64,000 bases of DNA. It comes from Ananas comosus. Its lineage: Eukaryota; Streptophyta; Magnoliopsida; Poales; Bromeliaceae. Under the pieces are notes generated by a model that was given only the letters and a program-made list of their open reading frames with translations, searched no databases and was not told where the DNA came from. Below are positions 12,101 through 24,355 of this stretch, one piece after another. The translations under genes were made by a program, and so were the position numbers. How positions within the stretch are numbered: position 1 is the stretch's first letter; the number at the start of each line of letters is the position of its first letter. Location: positions 2,427,067 through 2,491,066 of the forward strand of contig NC_033623.1 in NCBI RefSeq assembly GCF_001540865.1, in the 5' to 3' direction.

Positions 12101-13534
12101 AGAAGGCCAATCTTATAGATGAGAAAGGCTTGAATGATGGAGGACTCATATATAAGTTGATAACTTGTTTCACTACTTCTCTAGGTGTTCAGATGTTTAT
12201 TTACACATATTTTAGTTGAAAGTTTGTTATATGTTCAATTTACATTAGTCCCATCTATATAAATTTGTGACCATGGAAGTTCTACTTTTTCCATTAAAAT
12301 TTCACAATAGCTTTCTGCAGAAATAAAGCTTTGATTTGAGCTTCTTCTTCTATGGTCTGGAAGTTTATTTGCATTTTCTACTTCCTAATTAATCTTATTA
12401 TGTTTCCACTTTATATTCAGGTTAACCATTTGTTCAAACATCGGCTTAACAACAGCGCAGTCCATGCCTCAAACTACTTGAAGCAATTCCCATCTCCTCT
12501 TATCTCCATTATTGCAAAATTTATCTCTTTTGTTTCTGGTGGCTTTGCCGCCATTTTAATCATCGTAGCAGTCTTGGACGAATCTTTGCTAGAGGGACAT
12601 GTAAGTCTGTTACTTTGTCTATCTTGTTATTAACCTGCTGAAGTAGTATGTATATATCCATGCGGATTTATCATTTTACATATATACCAATGTTAAACCT
12701 AAATATTTTTATATGCCCTTCACTCAATTTCTCACCTATATAATATGAACGAAAATACTCTTTAAATTTTTTTTTTCTGATATATAACCAACTCTCCCCA
12801 TGAATCCGATGCCCCTTTTTGAGATTTTATAGATTTTTATCTGTAAATTGAAAATTTTGCAGTTTATGGCTGTATATCTGTATATAAGATATGTTCCTGG
12901 AATATATATGTAAAAGCCCCATCATGATAAAAGTTGGAACTTGTTAATTTTATTACAATATTAAAACCACAGATATTTGGCCGGAATTTGTTCTGGTATG
13001 CTGCTGTTTTTGGGACGGTGACAGCTATAAGTCGTGCTGCTGTGAGTAATGAGCTCCAAGTTCTTGATGCTGAGGGAGCAATGACCCTTGTTGTCCAGCA
13101 AACTCATTATATGCCGAAGAGGTGGCGTGGCAAAGAAAATACTGACTTAGTGCGAAGAGAATTCGAAACTTTATTTCAGGTGAAGTCATTTGTTTTTTAT
13201 TTATATTGTTAATACAGTATCCTTTTGAGAATGTATTAGAATAGCGCCCTAGTTCAATGGTTTAACGGAGCATCAGTTTACTAAACTTGATACTAGCATT
13301 CTCTTCTTTTATAACTCTGAGAGGGCACTAGTACAATTTATTTGCTATTTAGTATTCAACTTTGTGGAGTTGTTCTTTCTCACATTGTTGAAAAGCTTCT
13401 AGATTTTTTTGGTCATCAAGAATGGCCAGCCAAATATTAAACAAAAGAAGCTTTCAACAGAAAACTTGTATTTTTTTTATATTGCCGCAGTGATAATTCA
13501 ACTAAGAGTTAAGGAAATTATGCTTCTATGGAAC

Positions 13535-13585
<51 letters not shown>

Positions 13586-16500
13586 TTGAGCCGATAGCAA
13601 ACGGGCTCCGTTGCCACCCATTTGTTTTCGATGATGAAGCCTCCAAATCGACGGTCGGCGCCATTGAACATGATCCATACCACTTAAAGTGTCTAGAAAC
13701 CAAATTTCAAATCTTTTCGACATCATTAGCCTAATGATCAAAGGGTTTCAAAATTTGTAATTTTAATAGTAGATATGAGATATTTTCTCGTTTAACAGTG
13801 TAAAACTATCCAAATCAATTGAATTTTTGTTAGAAAATTCTTTAAACTATTTAGAACAAGATCTATACTCTCGATCTTGATTATAAAATTCATATCATCA
13901 CTTTTTAGAGGATATTCATTTTCAGCTGTTCATTTTTACGCCCACTTGATAGACAAGAGAACAATATCGGAAAAGCATAAAATTTGATTTCTAAATACTT
14001 CAAGTGGTGTAGATCATTTTCAACGGTGCCGATCGTCAATTTGGAGGCTCCATCATCGAAAACAAATTGGTGGCAACGGAGCCCGTTTGCTATCGATAGC
14101 ATTCCAGCTCAACTCTCTCTCTCTCTCTCTCTCGCTATATATATATATATATATATGAAATCTCTTCCAACCATGGATTTAAGTGTCATGGCACAGGATT
14201 GTGCAAGAACTTGCTGGCACAATATTACATGCTTGTCATGCTTGGGGATGTCAATGGTATAAATACCAGAATTTTATCCGAACTCGAATCCAAATAGGGA
14301 GGGTTTACTCGGTGCTAAACAAAAATGGTTTCGGATACGGGTATAAAAAACGAAAACCTAATGGATTCATGTTCGGGTATGGATTTTGTGTACACCTGAT
14401 CCGAACCCAAACCTGAATAGATTTTACATGTTTGATGTTATAGTTGATTTTGTATTTTGAAAATTTAGATTTTAATATAATATGTTTTGAAATATGGTAA
14501 AGAGAAATGATTGTTTCGGGTTCGGGTTTTCGGGTTTTTAGTTGGGTTCCGGTTTGGATATGAATTTTCAAAACCTGTCCGGTTTGGGTTCAGGTTTCGG
14601 TTCGGGTTTGGTTTTCAGTTTTAGTTGTCGAGTTTGGACTTGGATTTTTGAAAACTCACCCCGAATCTGACCCGTTGGCATCCCTATCTATGCTGGTTCG
14701 TGCTGGTCATGGCATGAATATTTATTTATTTTGGCACCAACGTATTCCAATTGATCATTAAATTCTCATTATGTTACTCTTTCAGAGTGTTGCCTCATTT
14801 TAATCCTCAACTCTCATCGAGATCTGGCAATAGTATGGCAAGTTATATTACTCCAAACTCTTCATGCTCATAGATGTGCTCCTTTTGTCAGAACGGCTTG
14901 TATGATGTGACAAACACCAAATAAAATTAGTTTTTTAAACTATAAATGCAATTTAATGCTCATCTTCCTGCCTTTCTCACATTTTGACTAGTGTTGCTTT
15001 GTTACTTGTGGAGCACATTTTGCATCAAATTACTAAAGTTTTCTTTTTGGAATTTCCGGTTTCGTATTTCATGTCAGTTAGTGTGGTTATTGTCTTGCTT
15101 TCATGGGTTGAAATGCCATGATAATAATATAGAATATTCTTTATACAGTATACTGGAATGATGTTGCTAGAAGAGATGGCCTCGATACTCATCACTCCTT
15201 ACTTGCTAATATTTGTGGTACCGAAGGTACATCTTGGAGCCTTTTTATTGAGAGAATCTGATATTGGACCCTGCTATAGCTTGTTATCTAATTATCTTTG
15301 TTATGATGTCACAGAGGGTTGACGACATTTTGCGTTTTGTTTCGGACTTCACCATTTATGTTGAAGGAGTTGGCGATGTTTGCAGGTTAGCAGCGTTTTC
15401 TTTTCGTTTCCTATTCTTTTCAGAGTGATGTGAAAACTTTTATTCTCCCCAAGAGGTCATTTCTATGAGCTCTAAATTGATCTTTCGCTTTATTCTTGTA
15501 GCTTAAGTTTGTTCGACTTTGAAAGACACGGAAATAGGAACTATGCTTCTCCATTTGGTGCAGTTAAATATATGAGGAGTTCCCAGGGGAAAATGGAGAA
15601 ATCATTCTTAAGGTATAGTTTTACTTTGCTGGTTATAATTCATTTTAATCCAGTTGTACCATCTATAAGAATTTCAGCCGCATAGCCCTAGTTTTCATAT
15701 TTCACACAAAATTAGATAGTAGGTTAGAAACTTAGTTCAAAGCATTTTCTTCCGCAACGGATTAAAACAATGTAATTGTTATTCTGAATGTTATTTTGAA
15801 CTTAATTTCAAAATAAAAAAAAAAAAAAATTGTCATACAGTATTAGATGGTAGGTTAAAAACTTATTACAATGTCAAGTAACGTTTATTTTAAGATGAAA
15901 TCTGGTATGTTGTTTTGAAACCCTTATCAAACAAAGACAACTTTCAGATGAAGGCTATATAGAGTTCTGAGAAATTTTTATTTTTCAACTAAAAGCAAGG
16001 AAAGATTTTTTTTCTTTTTTTTCTTTTTTTAGGTCTTCTGATATCCAATTAACTCTCGGCCTGTGTGCTTGTTTTCATATGTGCAGCTTTTTCTTTTTTC
16101 CTTAGCTGTATATGTTATGTTGTTTCATTCTTTGGTTATATCTATTTTATTTTATTTGATGCTTTTGTAATACAGCTTTCAGAGCACCTATCCATCCTGG
16201 GAACCAAGCGAGCATGGTCGAAGATTCCTCTTCAACCTCCAGAAATTCAAAGAGCAAAAAATGCGCCACACATCAAATCAGGAATATTCTACAAGTCAAA
16301 TACACCGGTTGTCCTCAACAATTCGAAGCCACGGCGATAATCTAATTCACAGATTCCCCTCGAGGAGCATGCGCCCGCCCGACAACTTTGATTCACTGTT
16401 GTCTGTGAATTTGGATCAAAGGGCTCAACCCTATCTGCTCGACTGGTATTACACTTCACCACCGGCCAATGCGGACAACTCAGAGGAATCCCCTTCGCCA

Positions 16501-17055
16501 CCTAATGAAGCAGCTATCCGAAACAAAGCGCTATCAGAAATAGAAGAGGAGGATGACAGCTGGGCCCCACGTTTCTCCGATCGGGTTCAGAGCCACTTGG
16601 AGGCTTCCACGTCAAATTCTTTCCTCAGAAACGAAGCATATCATCACCACAACCTAGAACAGCATGCCTTTAATAAGTGGTGGGACCGCACTGTTCCCCA
16701 ATCGTCCGACCCTCAAACCAGCTTCCTCGAGCCCCCCGTCTTCAACCATCACAGTATACCGAACCACAATTTTAGCCATCATAGTGATGATGTATCCTAT
16801 CGAAGCATGGAGGAGCAAGAAGAGAATGACGGCGGCGGCCGCGGCGGTGGGAGCGAGGGAGAATGGCCGAACTCCAATTCCTTGTCGAGGACGAGATATA
16901 TAGAAGACTCCGACCAAGAGGAAGAGTTTGGCTTACATTTCGCCGATACCCCAGAAAGGAACGAGGGCTCGAGTGGTCGGGTAAGTGATATTTACGGCGG
17001 GCCATTGGTAAGCCTCCCTGTAAGGATAATACCTAGGAGCAACGATCCGGTTTAG
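9115..17055 (+). CDS. ATG9: Autophagy-related protein 9 (ATG9)
   Basis: The product is a multi-pass membrane protein of Golgi-derived vesicles and a lipid scramblase that supplies membrane to the growing autophagosome with ATG2 and ATG18 (family knowledge). Nine coding exons: 9115-9689, 9797-10117, 11759-11981, 12421-12600, 12973-13179, 15149-15226, 15315-15385, 15502-15612, 16176-17055. They join in phase to 881 aa, the usual plant length. Start: the first ATG in frame (MSSSHKG); the preceding GTG is not a eukaryotic start. Residues 1-80 are cytosolic. Hydrophobic helices lie near 87-113 and 145-172, and further ones fall in exons 3-6 (LVFLGVGMLLISPCLVIFML, FISFVSGGFAAILIIVAVL and on). The conserved core includes SLFDFERHGN.NYASPFGA in exon 8, here with the plant LHVTD and PSWEPSEHGRRFL stretches. 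The roughly 290-residue C-terminus is disordered, with His-rich, Gly-rich and acidic Ser patches, as in plant ATG9. Intron 5 is enlarged by two transposon insertions. Confidence 0.96.
10158..10279 (+). repeat. Tandem 62-bp duplication in ATG9 intron 2
   Basis: AGGTTTAGTGCCTCTTT and the next 45 bases are repeated almost exactly, ending TGTGTGATTAAATT in both units. The two units differ by about one base, so the duplication is recent. It lies within intron 2 (10118-11758), which otherwise shows no coding sequence. Confidence 0.8.
13535..13581. repeat. (TA)n microsatellite in ATG9 intron 5
   Basis: About 46 bp of pure TA directly abut the left end of MITE family A copy 3. Confidence 0.95.
13583..14108. 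mobile_element. MITE family A, copy 3, in ATG9 intron 5
   Basis: This is the cleanest copy. Inverted halves of about 130 bp begin with the arm GATAGCAAACGGGCTCCGTT on the left and its complement AACGGAGCCCGTTTGCTATC on the right. The core follows, with TTTTCGATGATG, a CCAAATCGACGGTCGG stretch and TCTAGAAACCAAATTTC. The left flank is (TA)n and the right flank is (CT)n then (TA)n. It is non-coding and lies in the sense intron between ATG9 exons 5 and 6. Confidence 0.85.
14243..14686. mobile_element. hAT-type MITE in ATG9 intron 5
   Basis: The tips TGGGGATGTCAATGG (left) and, on the minus strand, TAGGGATGCCAACGG (right) are inverted and match hAT ends. Subterminal sequence is dense in GGTTCGGGTTTCGG-type repeats on both sides, as in hAT elements. 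The flanks share ATGCT at the expected place, a decayed 8-bp target duplication. No transposase. Confidence 0.6.
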
Positions 17056-17749
17056 GTTTTAAGCATTAAATTACTGTGATTACTGTGAAAAGGACTACAC
17101 AAATTGTTTCAATAGGAAGGTTTATCAACAAAGAAAGGCGGTATTCATTTACACAGTGGAGAAAGTTTAAGTTACCAAACTGTGAGAGGGGAATCTGCTA
17201 TTCTTTTGTACATAAATTCATTGCTGTCTAAAAATGTTCCTCTGTGGTCTTACACTTTCTGTTCTAACCAAACAATGGGAAACTAATATACTCTTCCACT
17301 GTTACATTACAGTATTAAACAGTAAATGTGCCCTTTTGATGACTATATTTCATTATTTGGTCATTATTTTGTATGACATGTAATTTAGAAATCTACGAAG
17401 CTCGAGTCTGGGGCTTTAGCAGGTGCGGTTTCTCTGCAGCCCATGCGCAGGGAAATCTTGTGCTCTGGTCCACCCGCGGCACTTCCGTGGCGGGATGGGC
17501 CTCAACCGTCGGATGTTGGCGGTTTTATATACATCTTGCTGTGCATGCGTGGTGGCTGAGCCAATTTATTTGGGCTGTAAAAATGCATAGAATTTTTCTG
17601 CGCACGAGGCTGAACATAATGTGCATATGCTTTAGCCTAAACCTTGGTATAAGCTGGGAGATCTCATTGATGATTTAGATGACACAAAGAAATAGTCCAA
17701 TTTGCTTGATAATGAAGTATGCGAATTTTGGGTCTCTAATATCAAATTT

Positions 17750-17786
<37 letters not shown>

Positions 17787-17921
17787 ATGTTCAGGTGATG
17801 CATGGTAGAAAAGCATGAAGACTATACTGCAAATCAATGCATGGTCCAGGCAAACAAAACAAGTTACGGACACCGGGGAATGCCTGATACATTGGCTTTG
17901 CCTATTCGACTAAGGCTTAGT
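17056..17921. other. ATG9 3' UTR and spacer
   Basis: The ATG9 3' UTR probably ends within about 300 bases of the stop codon. No canonical AATAAA was found in the first part. Beyond it is unremarkable sequence with a CT microsatellite at 17750-17784. A 101-codon open frame at 17373-17678 has no recognisable domain and is not called. Confidence 0.5.
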
Positions 17922-17924
17922 TTG

Positions 17925-18151
17925 ATATTAAGGTCCATCTGACGCTGTTAGATAAAATAGAGTTAGGGTAAAAAGATATAGAAATATGTTTCTGCATTCT
18001 CCGGTGGGATTGCAGAAAATATATCGTAACCTACTCATCGTGATATACAGAACGCAAACGCAATATTACGTCCGGAAACAAATAAGATATTTATCCATCA
18101 TATTTTTTCACCGCACGTAACGCAATCTCTCTGCAATCCCGAACGAAACCT
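17925..18151 (-). mobile_element. Tourist-like MITE
   Basis: Read on the minus strand, the right part (GGTTTCGTTCGGGATTGCAG, then ATTGCGTTACGTGCGGTG) matches the start of the MITE at 40396-40625. The left end GGCTTAGTTTGATATT is an inverted counterpart. CTA occurs on both sides, consistent with the 3-bp target duplications of PIF/Harbinger-Tourist elements. Non-coding. Confidence 0.55.
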
Positions 18152-19541
18152 ACCTGAAGTTTCTGCAAAAGTTTTGTTTTCAATGGGGATACTTGAAAAA
18201 GCACCTGCACTTGAAAAAAAATAAAAGTGTTTTTTACAAAAAAAAAATCTGAATGTCACATTCCGATTCAGTCTATTCGACTTTATTATAAGATGAATTG
18301 GATAAGCATCCAAATTTTAAAATTCCATCTAATTTTCTCTGTTAACATATTGAACAGGTTTATAATTATATTACACTCCTCTTGAGTAAGATCTACTCAA
18401 AATATTAAACCCCTTTCCACCAACGAATACTTATTTTAAAGGTTAAATACTATATTTTATTTTTTCTTTTTTGTCGAATGGATGATCTGGTGAGCAACAT
18501 TTTCTAATTCACACACTTTCTACGAAATTTCCTGATTAACTTACCCTTTTATATATGATGAAGTTTCCTACTTGGACTTCCTCAAAGATGTTGTCACCAA
18601 TTCATTAACTAAATAATTACAAATTTTAAACCTTGATAAAAGGACTGATGCGACTTTAACAAAAACATCTATTGAAATTACGAAATAGAATACTTCTGAC
18701 CGGCTTTTCCGCCTTTCAATTACTAAACTGCTTGCTCCCACTAAATTTCAGACATTCAAGGACTTTCAAGAATAAAATCATATATATATATATATATATA
18801 TATATGTATACTCTCTTTTTTTTAGTATTCTTTTATATAAATTCTAAATTCAAAATAATAAAATTTAAAATTAATGACATATCTTTATGGAATAAGGCAT
18901 ATGGTAATAATAATACTTTCTATTTCTATTTCAAGCGTGCTATTTTTTCCTCCAAGAAAAAAACAGAAAACATACTCTACTTATCATGTCAAATTTTTTT
19001 ATTTTACCAAAAATTATTTAGATTTCTATCAATCTTAGGATGAGGGATGTAAGATCTATGCCCCTTTTTTTGGGTGTACAAGAAATTTTTTCATATTTTA
19101 GATTTTGTATGGATATTTATGATATTTTGAAGTTTTAGAATAATAGATTTAAAATTGCCCCAAAAATATTGAGCAATACTATAATAAGTGTACCACCCAA
19201 ACGAGTCGTAATCCCTACATCTCCTCATCCAAGGGGTTGTAGGGTTTACTAAGCCCTTTTTGGATTTTAGTAAAAAAAATAAAAGAAAACATATGAGGAG
19301 TGAGACTAGTAGGAAAAAATTTGGTCATTGGATAAGTGAGGTTCTAGAGTACAGTCCATTTTGGATTTTAGGTGTAGCATTGCTAAAAAATATTTGGCTG
19401 AACTTCAATACTAATAGTATTTTGGTTCTCAAACTTTAATTTATTATATTTTTTACTCAATTTTTTTAAATTACTATAATCAAGTCGCATAAATTGAATA
19501 TAATTGTCTAAATAGTGATGCACGCTAATACAATATTGATA
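18152..19541. other. Non-coding spacer
   Basis: AT-rich sequence with a short TA microsatellite at 18779-18806. The 123-codon frame at 18672-19043 is low-complexity (poly-Ile/Tyr/Phe) and not credible. No RNA gene or transposon ends were recognised. Confidence 0.5.
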
Positions 19542-19551
19542 TGATAGTATT

Positions 19552-19704
19552 TTTTTTTTTGAGAGAGAGATAGGTAGCACGCTATCCGCTTCGTTTATTT
19601 ATTTAGAAATAAACTTAGCTGGAAATGTGAATCAACTAGGATTCGAACTTGGGTCTCGGATACCAACCACAAAGCCCTTGGCCACTTGTTCTAGGGACGG
19701 TCGG
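19552..19704 (-). mobile_element. tRNA-derived SINE (Au-like)
   Basis: Read on the minus strand it starts near the complement of 19704 and shows an A-box-like GTGGCCAAGGGC and a B-box AGTTCGAATCC about 35 bp later. It then reads TAGTTGATTCACATTTCC, GCGGATAGCGTGCTACC, a GA run and an oligo-A tail (the T run at 19551-19560 on the plus strand). A perfect 10-bp direct repeat, TGATAGTATT, flanks it (19542-19551 and 19705-19714), the mark of LINE-assisted insertion. The body matches what I know of plant Au SINEs. It may lack a few 5' bases. Confidence 0.8.
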
Positions 19705-20235
19705 TGATAGTATTATGATAGTATTATGATAGTATTATAACGGATAACTTATCGTGCGGAGTTCACTGATATTGATATGATAGTATTATAACGGATAACT
19801 TATTGTGCAGAGCTTATTAATTTGATTAAGATATAATTTCTATAATCGTCAACAACTGAAAAAATATATATATTTTTATATGCTCATACTAACAATTTAA
19901 GATTGTGTAAACTTTAGATGGAGGGGTGTAAATCATATATTCCTTGTAGGTGTATAAGTAATATTTTTTTTTATCTCATTTTTACTTTGCCATCTTATGG
20001 ATCAAAAAGACGCACTTGATTATTCTGTGATTTTATCTATATTTTTAGACCAAATATGTACTATCAAATGAAGTTGCGAAGTAAAATTTTTTTGATACCA
20101 CAAGATGATAAAGTAAAAAAACTAAGTTAAATCAAGGGTAGTTGAGTGCGATATTTTGAACCACAATGTGCCAAGCTAGAAATAAGCTAAACTACAAGGA
20201 GGCTACTAAATTGAAGTTTACTTTTGAATATATAT
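19705..20235. repeat. Short tandem repeats and spacer
   Basis: GATAGTATTATAACGGATAACTTAT.GTG occurs twice (about 19729-19756 and 19781-19808), next to extra copies of TGATAGTATTA. The remainder to 20235 is AT-rich with no gene. Confidence 0.6.
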
Positions 20236-20641
20236 GGCTTTTTTGGCATTTGGCCCTCTCAAAAAGTTTTTTCATAAATTGCCCCACTAATTTTATAATT
20301 ATAATTTTAGCCCTATCTCTGCCACGCAAGCGCCACATCAGTGCCATTTGAGCAGGTGCGGAGGATGTAAAATAAGTTGAATACGGTAATTCATTCACCG
20401 TATCTAAACACGGTGAATGATTCATCAGGAAATATATTGACCCTGCACGCAAATAATATAATACATTAAATACGGTAAATTATTCACCGTGTTCAACTTA
20501 TTCCACATCCACCATCCCTACTCGCATGGCGCTGACACGTCGCCAGCGTTGCGAGAATAGGACCAAAATTACAATTATAAAATTAAGGGGGCTATTTATA
20601 AATATAATTTTTTTCAGGGGTTCAAATGCAAAAAGAAGCCC
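20236..20641. mobile_element. Mutator-like hairpin MITE, copy 2
   Basis: Ends GGCTTTTTTGGCATTTGGCC and GGTTCAAATGCAAAAAGAAGCC are inverted. The interior shows GCCACGCAAGCGCCACATCA and, inverted, GGCGCTGACACGTCGCCAGCG, with ACGGTGAATGATTC palindromes. Flanks carry TTGAATATA on both sides, a candidate 9-10-bp target duplication. Same family as 43471-43819, but more diverged. Confidence 0.7.
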
Positions 20642-20835
20642 TTGAATATATTATCGTTGACAACTTATTCCGACGGCCACTAAAATGTAAATTTGCAAAC
20701 TTAGCAGGGACATCCGTGCAATAATGCCCTTAAAAGGTCGCAGGGAAGCGGAGGGGTCTCCATCCTCAGATTCCAAACTTGGAGCCTTCTCCTTCTCTTC
20801 TAAAACCCCCCCACCCTCTCTCCAAAAACACTTCA

Positions 20836-20837
<2 letters not shown>

Positions 20838-20880
<43 letters not shown>
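20838..20880 (+). promoter_or_regulatory. CT tract in HRLI 5' leader
   Basis: About 40 bp of uninterrupted CT ends six bases before the ATG of the HRLI gene. CT/GA tracts near plant start sites are known binding sites for BPC-type GAGA factors. A second CT run starts a few bases into intron 1. Regulatory function is inferred. Confidence 0.5.
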
Positions 20881-20881
<1 letters not shown>

Positions 20882-20886
20882 GGGTT

Positions 20887-20959
20887 ATGGGGTTCGTCTC
20901 CTTCGCCGGGAGGGTCCTCTTCGCCTCCGTGTTCCTCCTCTCCGCGTACCAAGAGTAAG

Positions 20960-20991
<32 letters not shown>

Positions 20992-23900
20992 AGATCCGTT
21001 TCTTATAGATCTATGTCTTCGTATACCTAGTTACTTCGGAGTCGGTGGTTTCTGCTGCGTGATGGGCCCAATTTGGGGAGTTTTAGGGATTTCTAGGGTT
21101 TTTCTGCTGTTGCTCCTCTTTTGGAGCCGTTTGAGTAAGTTCTTAGTTGGTTTGTATGCGAAAGATTGGATCTTTCGATGACCTGTTCTTGTTTCCGGTT
21201 TGGATCTGCGGATTGATGAGTTTGTAATGCTTGGATCGGGTCGTTTGCTTTGTGGGATCTTTCTTAATCTGTTGGGATTCGGCTGTTTCGGTGTTGTCTT
21301 CTGAATCCTGTTGTTTTTGGAGCTTGGGATGTGTTGCTAACTAAGAATCCCTTTTTAGAGATCTATTAGCGGTTATGATCATGTAATCTTTGGACTAATT
21401 TTGAACTGTGTGGATGTTGCCTCTTACTTTAGCTACTTATATGGAATGGTTGGTGAAAAGAGTTAGTGAACCCTTACCTTTGGCACTAAGAGGAGGCTCG
21501 TGAGTTGTGTCTATCAATAGCAGTTGCCAGGAATAAAGCATGCACAAAGTGTTACTCTTGGTAGTGATTCTTGCGTTCTTAACTCCGAGGAAAGTTACTT
21601 TTCTAGATTAACATGAGTTCTTTTATTGCGCATCTTACTCTGAAGTTGTTCTAGTCCGCCGTAATTAACATGCTACTAGGTTGACACTGTTGTTGTCTTC
21701 CTGTGGTAATGTCTTAGGAGCTTAGCTAACTATATTTGACTTGGATAAGTTTTTGTCTTATTGGTATTATTTCCTTTACATTATTCTTCTGATAAAAGAA
21801 AACTGCTTTTTTGATCATGTACCAGTTCTCTTAGTTCTTCTTTAGCAATCAAGGTAAAAATAGTGTGTGTTTCCAATTGCTTTATAAAGTCCTCATGACG
21901 TATATGTGAAAGAAATGGCCTATAGTGTAGCTCAACTCAGATGGTAAAATCTACTGTAACTATTACCTCAATATGTTAACTTACTTGGTTGTGTTCTCTT
22001 AGAATGCCTGGAAAGGATCTGTGGTGCATGATGTCATGATAGACACTGACCAACAAAAGAATAGTATATAAAACTTTAGTTGGTTACCAAGCAAGTGAGC
22101 AATTGCATTAATATATTGTTCTCTTCCATTATATCAGGTAATTAATTTTCCTTTGTTGTTGCTGTTGATCAGATTTTTTTTTTTTTAACTTGGTTTGAGA
22201 GATTAGTGTTGAGTAGCATCCTGCTTTGCTTCCCTCCGAAGCTATAAACTATGATTCTATTTGTTGCTGTTCTAATCTCATTTGGTAAAGGTTTGTTTTT
22301 TTCCTTTTTGGATAACACTGGGGGTTGTTGGGCGGGGTTGGTTATTGGTGGGTGGGGTAAATTGTCAAGTATGGATCATAAGAAATTAGGTAAGACTTAC
22401 TTTTAACAAAAGAATGCAGTTTTTCTGGCATAATGAATATGTGTTGAATATGCTTATCAGCTGCAGCAGATAGAAATATTGCTCGAGATTGGTCTATTAT
22501 TCTAGCAATTGCTGATTGTTCTCAGTTTCTGGAACCAAGATATTTGTATAATGGTTGAGTTGTAATTTGGGGCTAGTGCCTTGTGCAGTTATCGCTTACC
22601 TGTATTGAGTGAAAAGGGGATAGGATCAGTATGTTTTACCTATTGGGGCCATGTGATTGCAGTTCCAGTCTAGAGCCTTTATGGTCAGCAAAACCCATAG
22701 GCGTATCTCCGTATCAAAAAAGAGTTTAGGTGATTTGGTTTTTAAGGTACATACTTCTGAATACGTGATGCTACTTCTGCAATATATGAAATTTATCAAG
22801 GTATTAGTTTGGCCTCTCTAGCAAACACCTAACTCTTGATTTGTACTAGAAGTTTGTCACTGCAATGCTGTAGTTGAAAGTTTTATGATTCAAATTTAAA
22901 ATTGTATCCATTTTCAAGTCAAGAAATTTCTTTATTTCTTATAGCAGCTGTTTGACTTTCTATCACATCTCGTTAATTGTTTAAATTTTGATTTGTAATT
23001 TGATATGGCCAAGAAACCTCTTATTCAGTAGATGAAGTTTCAAACAGCGTTTTTCGAGGTAGATTCAATTAGATATGAACTTGGAGACATCTCTGGCTGC
23101 AAAGATATTAGTACAGTTGCTAAGTTAGTTCGTTCTTATGAAGTGTGCTCAATTTCACTGGAATCTCTAGTGTGAATTACTTTGTTTCTGTAGAATACAA
23201 CTTTGCATACCCGAAAGAATCATTTGATGTTATCGTACTTCCATGCATACGGACCTTGCAAGTATTTTCTTTCTTTTGTTTTGATAATATGGGGTTAGAT
23301 AGACACATGACTCAAAAGTTAAGAAACTTCAGTAGAATCCATAAAATACTATTGCGGACGTCAAGGTGGGATGTTTATAGTGAGAATGCTTTGTGCATGC
23401 CTTTTTAAGTTGGTATCATCAAGGTAATCTTTTATGAGTTTACATTGTATGTGCCATACTTCTACTTTTTTTGCCTATCTTTGAACTTCCTGCTCTGAAG
23501 GTTTTGTGATAGAGGTATAGGTTGCCTGCTTGTATGATGTTCTTTAATTTTTTCATTGTTGTTGTTTTGTATATTGTTGCTTTTCGCTGAGATATCATCT
23601 GGGCAGGTTTATTGAATTTGGAGTTGATGGTGGACCGGCAGCAAAAGCTCTGAGACCAAAATTCAACCTTTTTGTTAATCATGTTTCATCGCATCTGGGG
23701 GTAGCAGTTCCACATATTGAAGTAAGTTTCCTAATTGCATTCTTTTGTTTCTCTTGTTAATGATCAACCTATCATAATTGTTTTGTGGCATCTCAAATTT
23801 TCCTTTTTCCCCAGATGCAACATGTAATTGCTGCTACCATAGCTCTGAAAGGACTGGGAGGTCTTCTATTCATCTTCAGCAGCTCTTTTGGAGCTTACCT

Positions 23901-24355
23901 GCTGGTTAGTATTTCTTTTCTTTGCTCTGAAAGCACTTGGAGCTCTTTTATTATTGCGACTTCTCTTTATTTAATCCATATGATTTTCCCTACATTCATA
24001 ATATTTCCAAATAAGTGGAATCTCATCATTCTAAACCCTAAACTCTATATATTGTTCCTGTACAGCTGCTATATTTGGCATTAATAACTCCTGTGGTGTA
24101 CGACTTCTATAACTATGACATTGAGAAGCCGGAATTTGTGCAACTCTTTATCAAGTTCACCCAGGTAAGAAGCCATCTCATAAATTCATGTGTTGAAAAA
24201 TTTTAGAGTTTCCTCAGGAACAAAATAAGTTTCTAATGAAATCTTTATTGCAGAATTTGGCACTCTTCGGCGCGCTACTTTTCTTCCTGGGAATGAAGAA
24301 CTCTATCCCAAAACGGCAGCCTAAGAAGAAGGCTCCCAAATCGAAGACAAATTAA
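20887..24355 (+). CDS. HR-like lesion-inducing protein (DoxX-like membrane protein)
   Basis: Five exons, 20887-20954, 23607-23721, 23815-23904, 24066-24164 and 24254-24355, join in phase to 157 aa, the family's normal size. The protein begins MGFVSFAGRVLFASVFLLSA, a hydrophobic first helix. It continues with FIEFG.DGGPAAKALRPKF and the helices in IAATIALKGLGGLLFIF, LLYLALITPVVYDFYNY and FTQNLALFGALLFFLGMK. It ends in a Lys-rich cytosolic tail of ER-retrieval style (KRQPKKKAPKSKTN). The family (HRLI, DoxX-related) was named for lesion formation when over-expressed; its biochemical role is not known. Intron 1 is 2.65 kb. The ATG lies six bases after a CT tract. Confidence 0.93.

Noticed and set aside
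13240..13330. Possible tRNA-like sequence in ATG9 intron 5 (TAGTTCAATGG)
   Set aside because: No second arm or T-loop with GTTCGAATC spacing; it cannot form a cloverleaf.
13498..13741. Several 60-70-codon frames rich in Tyr-Ile
   Set aside because: Translation of a (TA)n microsatellite inside an ATG9 intron.
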